Shown here piece after piece: positions 25,027-34,706 of a stretch of 64,000 bases of DNA. The stretch is from positions 620,001 to 684,000 of the forward strand of contig NZ_CP044426.1 in the NCBI RefSeq assembly GCF_008824185.1, read 5' to 3'. The translations under genes and the position numbers were made by a program. The stretch comes from Paracoccus pantotrophus (GTDB taxonomy: Bacteria; Pseudomonadota; Alphaproteobacteria; Rhodobacterales; Rhodobacteraceae). The notes beneath the pieces were generated by a model that had not been told where the DNA came from, searched no databases, and saw only the letters and a program-made list of their open reading frames with translations. Numbering within the stretch: the stretch's first letter is position 1; the number at the start of each line of letters is the position of its first letter.

Positions 25027-27342
25027 ATGAACATGCAATCCAAAGTCGAGACGCGCGGCATCGTCCGCGGCGGCGAGACGCTGAAGCAGCATCGCGACCG
25101 GTTGATGGAGGCCACCAAGCGCACGAAACATTACGCCGGCCTCGACCGGCTGGAGCTGCGCGACAGCGACCCGATCAAATACAACAAGCTGTTCTCGCGG
25201 CTTCGCGCCGGGGTGGTCGACGCCCGCGAGACCGCCAAGAAGATCGCCGCCTCGCCCATCGTCGAGCAGGAGGGCGAGCTGTGCTTCACCCTCTACAACG
25301 CGGCGGGCGATTCGATCCTGACCTCGACCGGCATCATCATCCATGTCGGCACCATGGGCGCGGCGATCAAATACATGATCGAGAACGGCTGGGAGCATAA
25401 CCCCGGCATCCGCGACAAGGACATCTTCTGCAACAACGACAGCCTGATCGGCAATGTCCATCCCTGCGACATCCACACCATCGTGCCAATCTTTCACGAG
25501 GGCGAGCTGATCGGCTGGGTCGGCGGCGTGACCCATGTGATCGACACCGGCTCGGTCGGGCCGGGCTCGATGTCCACGGGGCAGGTGCAGCGTTTCGGCG
25601 ACGGCTATTCCATCACCTGCCGCAAGATCGGCGAGAATGACGAGCTGAAGCGCGACTGGCTGCATGAAAGCCAGCGCATGGTGCGCACCACCCGCTACTG
25701 GATGCTGGACGAGCGCACCCGCGTCGCCGGCTGCCACATGATCCGCGACCTGGTGCAGGAGGTGATCGCCGACGAGGGCATCGAGGCCTATTGGAAATTC
25801 GCCTATGAATCGGTCGAACACGGCCGCATCGGCCTGCAGGCCCGCATCAAGGCGATGACCATCCCCGGCAAGTATCGCCAGGTCGGATTCGTGGACGTGC
25901 CCTATGCGCATGACGACGTGCGGGTGCCCTCCGACTTCGCCAAGGTCGATACGATCATGCACACGCCCTCCGAGATCACCATCCGCGGCGACGGCACCTG
26001 GCGGCTGGATTTCGAGGGATCAAGCCGCTGGGGCTGGCACACCTACAACGCCCATCAGGTCAGCTTCACCAGCGGCATCTGGGTGATGATGACGCAATCG
26101 CTGATCCCGACCGAGATGATCAACGACGGCGCCGCCTACGGGACCGAGTTCCGCCTGCCCAAGGGCACCTGGATGAACCCGGACGACCGGCGCGTCGCCT
26201 TCAGCTATTCCTGGCACTTCCTGGTCAGCTCCTGGACGGCGCTGTGGCGGGGTCTCAGCCGCGCCTATTTCGGCCGCGGCTATCTGGAAGAAGTGAACGC
26301 CGGCAACGCCAATACCTCGAATTGGCTGCAGGGAGGCGGCTTCAACCAGTATGACGAGATCCATGCCGTGAACTCGTTCGAATGCGCCGCGAACGGCGTG
26401 GGCGCCAGCGCGCATATGGACGGCATCAGCCATGCCGCCGCGGTCTGGAACCCGGAAGGCGACATGGGCGACATGGAGATCTGGGAACTGGCCGAGCCGC
26501 TGGTCTATCTGGGCCGGCAGATCAAGGCCAGCTCCGGCGGCGCCGGCAAGTATCGCGGCGGCTGCGGCTTCGAAAGCCTGCGCATGGTCTGGAACGCCAA
26601 GGACTGGACGATGTTCTTCATGGGCAACGGTCATATCAGCTCGGACTGGGGGCTGATGGGCGGCTATCCGGCGGCCTCGGGCTATCGCTTCGAGGCGCAT
26701 GACACCCGGCTTCAGGAGATCATCGCCCAGGGCGGCGCCATCCCGCATGGCGGCGACACCGACCCCGAGAACCCGAGCTGGGAGGCGATGCTGCCCGATG
26801 CGCGGATCAAGCGCGACAAGCAGGCCATCACCACCGAGGCGATGTTCAAGGATTACGACCTCTATCTGAACTACATGCGCGGCGGGCCGGGCTTCGGCGA
26901 TCCCCTGGACCGCGAGCCGCAGAAGGTGGCCGACGACGTGAACGGCGGCTATCTGCTGCCCCGCTTTGCCGACAGCGTCTATGGCGTGGTGCTGAAGGGT
27001 GCCGGCGACGGCATGAAGGGCGTGGACGCCGCCGCGACCGAGGCCCGGCGCCGCGCCATCCGCAAGCAGCGGCTGGAGGAATCGGTGCCGACGCAGGAAT
27101 GGATGGCGGGCGAGCGCCAGCGCATCCTGGCCAAGGAGGCCGGCGTGCATGTCCAGCAGATGTATGCCGCCTCGTTCAAGCTGGGCCCGCGCTTCGAGCA
27201 GCAGTTCCGCAGCTTCTGGAACCTGCCGGCGGACTGGAAGCTGATGGAGGCCGACCTGCCGATCCCGTCCTACGGGCGCGAATACTCGATGGACATCTCG
27301 GAACTGCCGGACGTCCGGACCGTGCAATTCGTCGAGGAATGA
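25027..27342 (+). CDS. acxB: Acetone carboxylase alpha subunit (HyuB family)
   Basis: 771 aa from ATG 25027 with GGGGAGGAA upstream, 20 bases after acxA. HyuB-type fold: LRAGVVDARETAKKIAASPI, the NNDSLIGNVHPCDIHTIVPI metal/substrate region and the late SSGGAGKYRGGCGFESLRMV glycine-rich segment. It carries the Mn-dependent carboxylation site of the heterohexamer. Length fits the ~85-kDa family subunit. Confidence 0.93.
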   Translation: MNMQSKVETRGIVRGGETLKQHRDRLMEATKRTKHYAGLDRLELRDSDPIKYNKLFSRLRAGVVDARETAKKIAASPIVEQEGELCFTLYNAAGDSILTSTGIIIHVGTMGAAIKYMIENGWEHNPGIRDKDIFCNNDSLIGNVHPCDIHTIVPIFHEGELIGWVGGVTHVIDTGSVGPGSMSTGQVQRFGDGYSITCRKIGENDELKRDWLHESQRMVRTTRYWMLDERTRVAGCHMIRDLVQEVIADEGIEAYWKFAYESVEHGRIGLQARIKAMTIPGKYRQVGFVDVPYAHDDVRVPSDFAKVDTIMHTPSEITIRGDGTWRLDFEGSSRWGWHTYNAHQVSFTSGIWVMMTQSLIPTEMINDGAAYGTEFRLPKGTWMNPDDRRVAFSYSWHFLVSSWTALWRGLSRAYFGRGYLEEVNAGNANTSNWLQGGGFNQYDEIHAVNSFECAANGVGASAHMDGISHAAAVWNPEGDMGDMEIWELAEPLVYLGRQIKASSGGAGKYRGGCGFESLRMVWNAKDWTMFFMGNGHISSDWGLMGGYPAASGYRFEAHDTRLQEIIAQGGAIPHGGDTDPENPSWEAMLPDARIKRDKQAITTEAMFKDYDLYLNYMRGGPGFGDPLDREPQKVADDVNGGYLLPRFADSVYGVVLKGAGDGMKGVDAAATEARRRAIRKQRLEESVPTQEWMAGERQRILAKEAGVHVQQMYAASFKLGPRFEQQFRSFWNLPADWKLMEADLPIPSYGREYSMDISELPDVRTVQFVEE

Positions 27343-27409
27343 CGCCCGGGGCTGCGCCCGTCCCCCTCGGGCGCAGCCGTTCTTTCAGGCCCATCCAATG
27401 GAGGAAAAG

Positions 27410-27910
27410 ATGGCCTATACCAAAGCCAAGATCAAAGACCTGGTGGACGGCAAGATCGACCGCGACACGCTGCACACCATGCTGTCCACGCCCAAGGACC
27501 GCGAACGCTTCCAGATCTACCTGGAGATCCTGCAGGAACAGGTGGACTGGGACGACCCGATCATCCTGCCGCTGGGGCCCAAGCTTTACATCGTGCAGCG
27601 CCAGTCGGACCGGAAATGGATGATCCGCAGCCAGGCCGGCCATGATTTCTGCGAATGGGACCAGAACTGGAAGCTGCACGCCCGCATCCGCGTGCGCGAG
27701 ACCGCCGAAAGGATGGAGGAGCTTTATCCCCGCCTGATGGCGCCCTCGCCGGAATGGCAGGTGATCCGCGAATATTTCTGCCCGCTTTCCGGCGATCTGC
27801 TGGATGTCGAGGCGCCGACGCCCTGGTATCCGGTGATCCACGACTTCGAGCCGGATATCGAGACCTTCTACAAGGACTGGCTCGACCTGCCCGTCCCCGA
27901 ACGCGCCTGA
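27410..27910 (+). CDS. acxC: Acetone carboxylase gamma subunit
   Basis: 166 aa from ATG 27410 with GGAGG; an earlier ATG (27398) overlaps that site. Contains RSQAGHDFCEWDQNWKLHAR and the cysteine-bearing EYFCPLSGDLLDVEAP, as in the small subunit of acetone and acetophenone carboxylases. Needed for complex assembly and activity. 67 bases after acxB, third gene of the operon. Confidence 0.93.
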   Translation: MAYTKAKIKDLVDGKIDRDTLHTMLSTPKDRERFQIYLEILQEQVDWDDPIILPLGPKLYIVQRQSDRKWMIRSQAGHDFCEWDQNWKLHARIRVRETAERMEELYPRLMAPSPEWQVIREYFCPLSGDLLDVEAPTPWYPVIHDFEPDIETFYKDWLDLPVPERA

Positions 27911-28071
27911 CCGCCGGCCCGAACCATGCCTGATGCCGCGACTGCCCCGATGCGGGCGGCCGCGGTTTTCCATGCGCTTCGCGCGGGCCGCCTATTTCCC
28001 CGTCGGGACTCGCGGCGCGGTGGCCTTCCGGGTTAGGATCGCCCGGCAGGCGGCAGCAGGAGGGCCTGGCC

Positions 28072-29724
28072 ATGCATATCGATCCGACGGCGGATCTGGG
28101 CACGCATGAGGTGCTGAACCAGCCGGCCGCGCCCGGCGACCGCGACCTGTGGCGCGACGATCCGGCCCTGCGCGCCATGCTGGAGGCCGGCGGCGGGCAG
28201 GCCGAGGGGCCGGCCCGTTACGGCGCGCTTTTGGGCCGGGCCGAGATGGCGGGGGCGGCGCGCGATGCCAACCGCCACCCGCCCGAGCTTGTGCTGTTCG
28301 ACAGCGGCGGCAGGCGGCTGGACGAGCTGCGCTTTCACCCCGCCTGGCACCGTTTCATGCGCGATTCCATCGCCGCCGGCTATCATTCGGTCGCCTGGGA
28401 GGGCCGGCCGGCCGGTCACCTGACCCATGCCGCCATGGTCTATCTGGCCAGCCAGGTCGAGCCGGGGCATTGCTGCCCGCTGACCATGACCTATGCCGCC
28501 ATCCCGGTCGTTTCGGGCGCCGGCGATCTGCCGGGCGACTGGCGGGCGGCGCTGCTCTCGCGGCGCTACGACCCGGCGGTGCTGCCGCTTTCCGCCAAGC
28601 AGGGCGCGACGCTGGGCATGGCGATGACGGAAAAGCAGGGCGGCTCGGACCTGCGCGCCAATACCACGCGGGCCGAGCCGGACGGGGGCGCCTGGCGGCT
28701 GACCGGGCATAAATGGTTCTGCTCGGCGCCGATGTCGGACGGGTTCCTGACCCTGGCGCGGACCGGGCGCGGGCTGACCTGCTTTCTGGTGCCGCGCTGG
28801 CTGGAGGGCGGGCGCAACGCCATCCGCATCCAGCGGCTCAAGGACAAGCTCGGCAACCGCTCGAACGGCTCGGCCGAGATCGAATATCAGCGCGCCCTGG
28901 CCTGGCGGATCGGCGAGGAGGGCGCCGGCATCCGCACCATCCTTGCCATGGTGCATCACACCCGGCTCGACACCGCCATGGCGCCGGCCGGGCTGATGCG
29001 GGCGGCGCTGCGCGAGGCGCATCACTGGACCGCCCATCGCAGCGCCTTCCAGCGCCGGCTGATCGACCAGCCGCTGATGCGCTCGGTGCTGGCCGATCTG
29101 ATGCTGGACTGGCTGGGCTGCCTGGCGCTTGGCCTGCATGTCGCCGCCAGCTTCGACGGCCAGGCGGCCGAGGATCGCGCCTTTGCCCGCATCGGCATGG
29201 CGCTGGCGAAATACCTGTCGAACAAGCTGTGTCCCATGGTCGTGGCCGAGGCGATGGAGGTGCTGGGCGGCATGGGCTATGTCGAGGACACGCCCCTGCC
29301 GCTGCTGTACCGCGAGGCGCCGCTGAACGGCATCTGGGAAGGATCGGGCAATGTGATCTGCCTCGACGTGCTGCGCACGCTGGCGCGCGAACCCCTGGCG
29401 GCCGAGACGCTGGCGGCGCGGCTGGATGGCGCGCGGGGGTTGGACCCGGCCTTTGACGCGGCGCTGGCCGCGCATCGCGAGTGCTGGGGCGGCGGCGTGC
29501 CCGAGGCCGAGGCGCGCTGGTTCACCGAGCGCAGCGCCCTGCTGCTGGCCGGTGCCGTGCTGCTGCTCCAGGGCGATGCCGACCTGGCCGGGGCTTTCGT
29601 GCGCACCCGCCTGGGCGCCGAGCGCGGCCGCACCCCCGGCGCCATCCCCGCCGTCCTGGCCGAGCGCATCCTGGCCCAGGGCTTTCCGGTCGGGGCGGAA
29701 GCGGCGGATCAGCGCGACAGGTAG
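28072..29724 (+). CDS. Acyl-CoA dehydrogenase family protein, AidB-like
   Basis: 550 aa, GGAGG before ATG 28072. FAD-binding landmarks are AMTEKQGGSDLRANTT and LTGHKWFCSAPMSD; the C-terminal helical domain has EAMEVLGGMGYVEDTPLPLL and EGSGNVICLDVLR. The N-terminal extension with HPAWHRFM and the overall length match AidB, linked to protection from alkylating agents, or isovaleryl-CoA dehydrogenase-like relatives. It is 160 bases after acxC and may be separately transcribed. Physiological substrate unknown. Confidence 0.85.
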   Translation: MHIDPTADLGTHEVLNQPAAPGDRDLWRDDPALRAMLEAGGGQAEGPARYGALLGRAEMAGAARDANRHPPELVLFDSGGRRLDELRFHPAWHRFMRDSIAAGYHSVAWEGRPAGHLTHAAMVYLASQVEPGHCCPLTMTYAAIPVVSGAGDLPGDWRAALLSRRYDPAVLPLSAKQGATLGMAMTEKQGGSDLRANTTRAEPDGGAWRLTGHKWFCSAPMSDGFLTLARTGRGLTCFLVPRWLEGGRNAIRIQRLKDKLGNRSNGSAEIEYQRALAWRIGEEGAGIRTILAMVHHTRLDTAMAPAGLMRAALREAHHWTAHRSAFQRRLIDQPLMRSVLADLMLDWLGCLALGLHVAASFDGQAAEDRAFARIGMALAKYLSNKLCPMVVAEAMEVLGGMGYVEDTPLPLLYREAPLNGIWEGSGNVICLDVLRTLAREPLAAETLAARLDGARGLDPAFDAALAAHRECWGGGVPEAEARWFTERSALLLAGAVLLLQGDADLAGAFVRTRLGAERGRTPGAIPAVLAERILAQGFPVGAEAADQRDR

Positions 29725-30638
29725 AAATCGGTGGCGCGGGCGACAGCGATTTCCATCTCGGGCGAAGCACCGGCCATCACGTCCAGCGCGGCATAGGCGG
29801 CAAGCTCCAGCCCGCTTTCCTGCGCGATGGCGCGGATCGGCACCTGGCTGTCGCGGAAATCGCCGAAGACGAAGCGCCCGCCCGCCGGCCGGGGCAGGTA
29901 GTCCATCTGCGAACGGCGATAGCCGATGGTCGTAAGCTCGCCGGTTTCGGCATGGACGAAGGCCAGGATCTTCCAGAAGGCGGTGGGGATCTGGCGGTTG
30001 TAATAGACCGGATCCCCGGCCGAGAGCATGGGGCCGGTGATCACCGTCACCTTCAGGTTGGCGCGGTCGGCATTGTCCAGCACGTAATCCTCGAGTGCCA
30101 GCCAGATGCCGCCGTTGAAGCCCTGGCGCTGCGGGGCGGCATTGGTGATGTGGAAGGTGTCGGCATCGGCCTGCCGCGCGATCTCGGGCGCACCCCAGTT
30201 CGGATCCTCGCGCCGGGTCAGGTGGCCGCGGCTGAACAGGCCCTGGTGGTCTTGGCCATAGCCTTCGCGCAGGTTCTGCACCTGCGGGTCGATGCGCGGA
30301 TCGCGCCGCCAGACGTCGCTGCGCGGCAGGCCGCGCCGGGACCGGCTGCCGTCGATGTTGCAGGCGCTGTAAAGCGGCAGGCCGCGCGAACGCGACATGC
30401 GGACCGAAAAATGGGTATAGCGGATCTCGGTCCCGTCCCCGCCGGGATCGCGCGCCTCGGGAACCAGGTCCACCAGATCGTCCGCCCAGCGGCCCGGTCC
30501 GGGCAGGGGCAGGGGCTGGTCGGGCAGGATGAAGCGGGGGTCATAGCCCTGCCGGTCGCCATAGCTTTCCAGCGGCAGCGGCGTCTCGGCCACCCGCAGC
30601 GGGTCCGGCCCGGCGGGCGGGCCGAAGCCGCGCCGCAT
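29709..30638 (-). CDS. DNA/RNA non-specific endonuclease (NUC1-like)
   Basis: 309 aa from ATG 30638, whose start overlaps the stop of the 86-aa gene (TGATG). The beta-beta-alpha-metal nuclease core is FSRGHLTRREDPNWG, followed by the metal-binding Asn region FHITNAAPQRQGFNGGIW. The first residue of the usual DRGH box is Ser here. No signal peptide, unlike secreted Serratia-type nucleases, so it should act in the cytoplasm. Last gene of a protease / small protein / nuclease operon; convergent with the AidB-like gene, whose 3' end it overlaps by 16 bases. Confidence 0.85.
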   Translation of the reverse strand: MRRGFGPPAGPDPLRVAETPLPLESYGDRQGYDPRFILPDQPLPLPGPGRWADDLVDLVPEARDPGGDGTEIRYTHFSVRMSRSRGLPLYSACNIDGSRSRRGLPRSDVWRRDPRIDPQVQNLREGYGQDHQGLFSRGHLTRREDPNWGAPEIARQADADTFHITNAAPQRQGFNGGIWLALEDYVLDNADRANLKVTVITGPMLSAGDPVYYNRQIPTAFWKILAFVHAETGELTTIGYRRSQMDYLPRPAGGRFVFGDFRDSQVPIRAIAQESGLELAAYAALDVMAGASPEMEIAVARATDFYLSR

Positions 30639-30892
30639 CAGCGCAGCTGTGCCTTGTGCGGGGGATTGAGCCGGAAGATCCTTTCCTGCGCCAATCGCCA
30701 ATGCGCAAGATCGCCCAGGCATTTGCGCACGTCCTGCACGCTGCCCTTGACCCGGATCGTGCCCGGCACGACCTCCTCGGCGGGAAACGGCTTCAGCTGG
30801 TCCAGCACCTCGGCGGTTTCCTCGCGGCTGGGGTCGCGGTCATCGGAATAGACGAGCATGCAGCTCGGGGTCTTCTTGCGTTCGGCCTTCAT
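30638..30892 (-). CDS. Small hypothetical protein between S8 protease and nuclease
   Basis: 84 aa from ATG 30892 (CAGAGG spaced 7 bases; ATG 30898 is too close). The strand-helix-strand pattern VPGTIRVKGSVQDVRKCLGD...RIFRL loosely resembles subtilisin propeptide/inhibitor I9 folds. It may therefore inhibit or guide the protease encoded upstream, or serve as an immunity or specificity factor for the nuclease. The resemblance is by eye and weak. Confidence 0.6.
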   Translation of the reverse strand: MKAERKKTPSCMLVYSDDRDPSREETAEVLDQLKPFPAEEVVPGTIRVKGSVQDVRKCLGDLAHWRLAQERIFRLNPPHKAQLR

Positions 30893-30910
30893 GGTCATAC
30901 CTCTGCGCCG

Positions 30911-32464
30911 TCATTTCTGGTCGATCAGGCCGGCACCTTCGTAGCGGGGGCCGAAACCGATCGGAACAGCATGGCTGTTCGCCAGCTTGATAATATCGTC
31001 AGAGCGCTGCTGGTTGCGCTCTGCCGAAAGGATTTCGGGGGTGCGGGACAGCAATCGCGCCATCAGCCCGGCCACGGCGGGACAGGCCATCGAGGTGCCG
31101 TCCATCACCCCTTTCGAGGTCTTGTCGACCCAAGATATAATACCGACCCCCGGTCCGATAAAGTCCACTTCCGGTCCGATATTGCTGAATCGGGCGAAAA
31201 AGCGGTCCTGGACGGGGGCCGGGTCGGCTGCGACATTTCGTCCGGTGATCGCGCCCTTTGGCCAGGCGTCCAGCACGCCCCCGGCCGAGACCGCCGCCAC
31301 CACGCCCGAGCGCGCCGGATACGAGACGGGCGACATGTAGTCGTTGCCCGCCGCCGCGACGCAGACCACGCCCAGGGCGCGGGCGCGGCGAACCTCGCGC
31401 GAGATCGCGATGGGCTCCGAGGATTGGCCCAGGCTCAGGTTGACGATGTCGCAGCCGTCCTCGACCGCCTGGCGGATGGCGCGGGCGATGGCAAATTCGC
31501 TGGCCCCGCCCGCGCCCTTTTCGAAGACGCGATAGGAATGCAGCACCACGTCGGGCGCGACCCGCGCCACGATGCCGGCGACATGGGTGCCGTGGCCGGT
31601 GCCGTTGTCGAACCATTCGTCGGCGGGCTCGGTCCCGGTGGTGTTCAGCCCGCGCTCAAGGTTCAGCCCTCTGGCGGGATCGACGCCGGTGTCCACGATG
31701 GCGACGCGGACGCCGCGCCCGTCGGCCTTTTTCGCCGGCGCCAGCATCCGCTCCAGCCCGTCCGGGAAATCCGCCGCGATGGGCACCAGCGGCAGTTCCA
31801 ACTCCGTCACGCCCTCTGCCTTGACGGGGATGTCCTCGGTACCGCCGGGCCAGTATCCGGCCAGCGGCTGGCAGATCACTGCGTCGATCCGGGTCTGGCC
31901 GGCGGGCAGGGGCGTGCGGAACCGCCCGTCCTTGTCCGTCACCGCATCCGAGATGCCGAAGCTACGCCGCCTGTCCAGCACCACCACCACCGAGGCCCCG
32001 GCGACCGGCTTGCCGCTGGCCGCATCGACGCAGCGCAGCTCAAGCGCCTTGGCCGAGCGGAAGGCGGCGGGCTTGGCTTCCTTGCGGATGATGTTGAGCC
32101 GGCCGTAGCGCAGCGGGTAAAGCCGCAATTCGCGCCGCACGCGCAGGCCGGGATAGGCGCGCTGCAATTCGCGGGCCTGCTCGGGGGTCATGCTGACCAG
32201 CGAGGCCTCGTTCTCGCCGATGGAATCGAGCAGCCGGATGCGGCCGACCTCGGTCTCCAGCATCCGCAGGCGTGGCCTTGTCGCCGGCGCCGAGCCTTCG
32301 CAGGCGCCCTGCACCATGCTGTCCGCGGGTCTTGCCCCGGAGGCGCGAAACAGCCGCCGGTGCATAGCGCGAAACAGCTGGAAGCTGGTGGTCTCCATGC
32401 TGTCGTTGAAGACGTTGTCGTCGGGAACGATCACATAGCGGGCGGTCTTTCGGGACATGCGCAT
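30911..32464 (-). CDS. S8 family serine protease (subtilisin-like), cytoplasmic
   Basis: 517 aa. Catalytic Asp in VAIVDTGVD (~258), His in GHGTHVAG (~291) and Ser in GTSMACPAVAG (~457). The N-terminal ~210 residues hold a propeptide-like segment (LVSMTPEQARELQRAYPGLR) and a carboxypeptidase-regulatory-like beta domain (GKPVAGASVVVVLD...DKDGRFRTPLPAG). There is no signal peptide. First gene of the triad with the small protein and nuclease, spaced 18 bases from the former. A protease that processes a toxin or effector would fit, but this is inference. Confidence 0.9.
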   Translation of the reverse strand: MRMSRKTARYVIVPDDNVFNDSMETTSFQLFRAMHRRLFRASGARPADSMVQGACEGSAPATRPRLRMLETEVGRIRLLDSIGENEASLVSMTPEQARELQRAYPGLRVRRELRLYPLRYGRLNIIRKEAKPAAFRSAKALELRCVDAASGKPVAGASVVVVLDRRRSFGISDAVTDKDGRFRTPLPAGQTRIDAVICQPLAGYWPGGTEDIPVKAEGVTELELPLVPIAADFPDGLERMLAPAKKADGRGVRVAIVDTGVDPARGLNLERGLNTTGTEPADEWFDNGTGHGTHVAGIVARVAPDVVLHSYRVFEKGAGGASEFAIARAIRQAVEDGCDIVNLSLGQSSEPIAISREVRRARALGVVCVAAAGNDYMSPVSYPARSGVVAAVSAGGVLDAWPKGAITGRNVAADPAPVQDRFFARFSNIGPEVDFIGPGVGIISWVDKTSKGVMDGTSMACPAVAGLMARLLSRTPEILSAERNQQRSDDIIKLANSHAVPIGFGPRYEGAGLIDQK

Positions 32465-32772
32465 CGGCTCCTTGCTGCAAGAACAAGGCTACACCTTTGA
32501 CGCGATTTCGCCAGATGCGGTTTTGCGGCCCGGCTGGCAGATGCGCTGTTCTGCGAAGCGTGAAATGACCTTTCCCAACCTGACTGCTCTGGCAGGGCAT
32601 TGAAAATTATGAGAGATTTTTTCCGGCTCCTGCCGGGTGTTCAGGTCTTTGCCCTTGACCTGCACATTTGGCAGCAGGCCACGCATGCTGCAGCAAGACC
32701 GTTTTCAGGCCGGCTGCGCGCGCAATAAGGGACAGGCAAGGGACAGATTCCCTTGCCTGTCGGAACGGTGGA
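32465..32772. other. Intergenic, no gene seen
   Basis: Holds the divergent-side promoter region for the protease operon and the hairpin at 32731-32761. An ORF at 32489-32686 has no support. Confidence 0.5.
32731..32761 (-). terminator. 12-bp perfect hairpin after the FGGY kinase gene
   Basis: GACAGGCAAGGG (32731-32742) and its exact complement (32750-32761) around a 7-base loop, 11 bases past the kinase stop on the minus strand. The T-run is weak. Confidence 0.65.
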
Positions 32773-34299
32773 TCATGCCGCCGCGAGCTTCCTGAACAAC
32801 GGTGAGGCTTCCGTCATCAGCAGCTTGTAGTCGGAAAGCATTCTCTCATAGAGCGCCCGATGCGATGTGTCCGGGCTATATTCCAGGTCATATTCAGCCA
32901 ATCGCATTGCCGTCTCTTCGACGGATCTCCATATTCCGGCACCGACACCCGCCAGAATGGCTGCGCCGAGACAGGCAGCGGCTTCGGTGGTTTTCATGGT
33001 GTGAACCGGCAGGCCGGAGGCATTTGCCTTGATCTGGCACCAGGCACGGCTCTTGGCCCCTCCGCTGAGAGAGCGGATTTCCTTCACATCCACACCCAGG
33101 ATCCGGGTTGACTCGATCATCCGCAGAAGCACCATGGTGACCCCCTCCATGATCCCGCGTGCGAAATGAGATTTGGAGTGCGCAAGAGTCACGTTCAGGA
33201 AAACGCCTTTCGCTTCGTCATCGGTATCCGGCGGCCCCGAGCCCTGGAGATGGGGCAGAACCCGCAAACCATCCGCGCCCGGTGGGATGGACTCCACCGC
33301 TGCGTCGATTGCCTGATAGGCGTTGATCCCGCCCGCATGTTCAGACGCCAATTCGCCGGCGCAGAAGGTGTCGCGATACCAGCGGATCGCCATGCCACCG
33401 GTGGAATAGGAATGCACCATATACATTCCCGGAATTCCGCTGGCAAAACAAGGAATTTCCCCGGCGGGATCAATGACCGGTTCGGTCGCCATGGCGACCG
33501 AGGCAAGTGCCGCCCCCGTGCTTTCTGAAAAGATACCGGGTTTGACATTTCCCACGCCGACGGCGCCGCAAGCCTGATCCAGCGCGCCAAGGCAGATCAG
33601 TGTATCAGTGGATAAACCGAACTCCGATGCCGCCTCGGGGGTCACATTGCCGATGGGCGTGCCGGGGTGGTGGATCTGCGGCAGCTGCGCTTCCTGAATG
33701 CCCAGCAACCTCAGCATATCAGGCCAGTATCCGCGCGTATTGATATCCCAATACATCGTGGAGCAGAGAAGCGAATCCTCCGATGCGTATTGGCCCGTCA
33801 GAAGCAGGATGAAGAAATCCTCGATCAGCAGGAACTTCGCAGTCTTCGCAAAGGTCTCGGGTTCGTTGTTCCTGAGCCACAGGATCTTGGAGGCGGGCCA
33901 GATGGCGGACATGCCGACCTGACCCGTCGTGCTGTGAATGGTCCTCCTCCCAAGCTGTTCTTCGATCCAGTCGGCTTCCTTGTTGGCGCGATTGTCCATC
34001 CAGACGATGGCCGGCCGAAGCGGTTGGTCATTTCCGTCCAGGCAGAACAGCGTCTCACCCTGGGCCGAGATTCCCAGGGAGGCGATCTCCGCCCTGGAAA
34101 CCCCGGAAACCTCGATCGCCTTCGTGACGGCGCGCTTGAAAGCGTCGATATAGGCCTGTGCGTCAAGCTCGACCCAACCCGAGGCCGGGGTCTGGAGCTT
34201 GTACTCGCAAGTATAACTTCCCTTGATCGAGCCGTCCTCGGCGAACAGCGCCGCCTTGATCGCTGTCGTCCCGACGTCTACTCCCATGACGTATTTCAT
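32773..34299 (-). CDS. FGGY family carbohydrate kinase (xylulokinase-like)
   Basis: 508 aa. N-terminal actin-like ATPase VMGVDVGTTAIKAALF, substrate region RPAIVWMDNRANKEADW, FGGY-C domain with SLSGGAKSRAWCQIKA and EAAACLGAAILAGVG. Phosphorylates a sugar or polyol; xylulose is the default guess but specificity cannot be read. It follows truncated cupin and TIM-barrel genes on the same strand, which looks like a sugar-catabolic operon broken by IS insertion. Codon use is less G+C-biased than neighbouring core genes, consistent with an acquired island. Confidence 0.88.
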   Translation of the reverse strand: MKYVMGVDVGTTAIKAALFAEDGSIKGSYTCEYKLQTPASGWVELDAQAYIDAFKRAVTKAIEVSGVSRAEIASLGISAQGETLFCLDGNDQPLRPAIVWMDNRANKEADWIEEQLGRRTIHSTTGQVGMSAIWPASKILWLRNNEPETFAKTAKFLLIEDFFILLLTGQYASEDSLLCSTMYWDINTRGYWPDMLRLLGIQEAQLPQIHHPGTPIGNVTPEAASEFGLSTDTLICLGALDQACGAVGVGNVKPGIFSESTGAALASVAMATEPVIDPAGEIPCFASGIPGMYMVHSYSTGGMAIRWYRDTFCAGELASEHAGGINAYQAIDAAVESIPPGADGLRVLPHLQGSGPPDTDDEAKGVFLNVTLAHSKSHFARGIMEGVTMVLLRMIESTRILGVDVKEIRSLSGGAKSRAWCQIKANASGLPVHTMKTTEAAACLGAAILAGVGAGIWRSVEETAMRLAEYDLEYSPDTSHRALYERMLSDYKLLMTEASPLFRKLAAA

Positions 34300-34337
34300 A
34301 TTACTCTCTCTCCCTGCATCAGAGCGCCGAGCGGCGA

Positions 34338-34706
34338 TCAGTTCTCACTCGGCGCCAGGCTCCAGGTAACCAGCGCAATTTCGGAGCCGATGTTCGTCAG
34401 CTGATGAGGTTCGGACGGCGGGACCAGAACCGCATCGCCCTCGTGCATCTCGTAATATTTGTCGCCGCACATCAGCAGGACCGTGCCACGGGCGCAGAAG
34501 AATACTTCATGCGAATTCGGATGGCCCTTGTCGACCGCGCCGGTCTGGCCGGGGCTCAGTTGCGACGAGCCGAAGGTCAGCTTGTCGGTCTTGTAGTAAA
34601 GGATCGTCTGAACTACCGCTTCGGCTTCGCGGATTTTCGGGCAGAGGCGGTCTGACGAGGGCACGTCGACCGGGTATGCCGACGATTTCCGGGTATCGGC
34701 CCGTTC
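34338..34706 (-). pseudogene. Cupin domain protein, 5'-truncated by IS
   Basis: In-frame remnant of ~122 codons ending at 34338: a single cupin with GHPNSHEVFFCARGTVLLM and GDAVLVPPSEPHQLTNIG, giving the metal-binding His/Glu set. No native ATG survives; the open frame continues into the neighbouring IS to an ATG at 34823, which is not the original start. Part of the disrupted sugar operon; such small cupins often act as sugar isomerases or epimerases. Confidence 0.75.
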
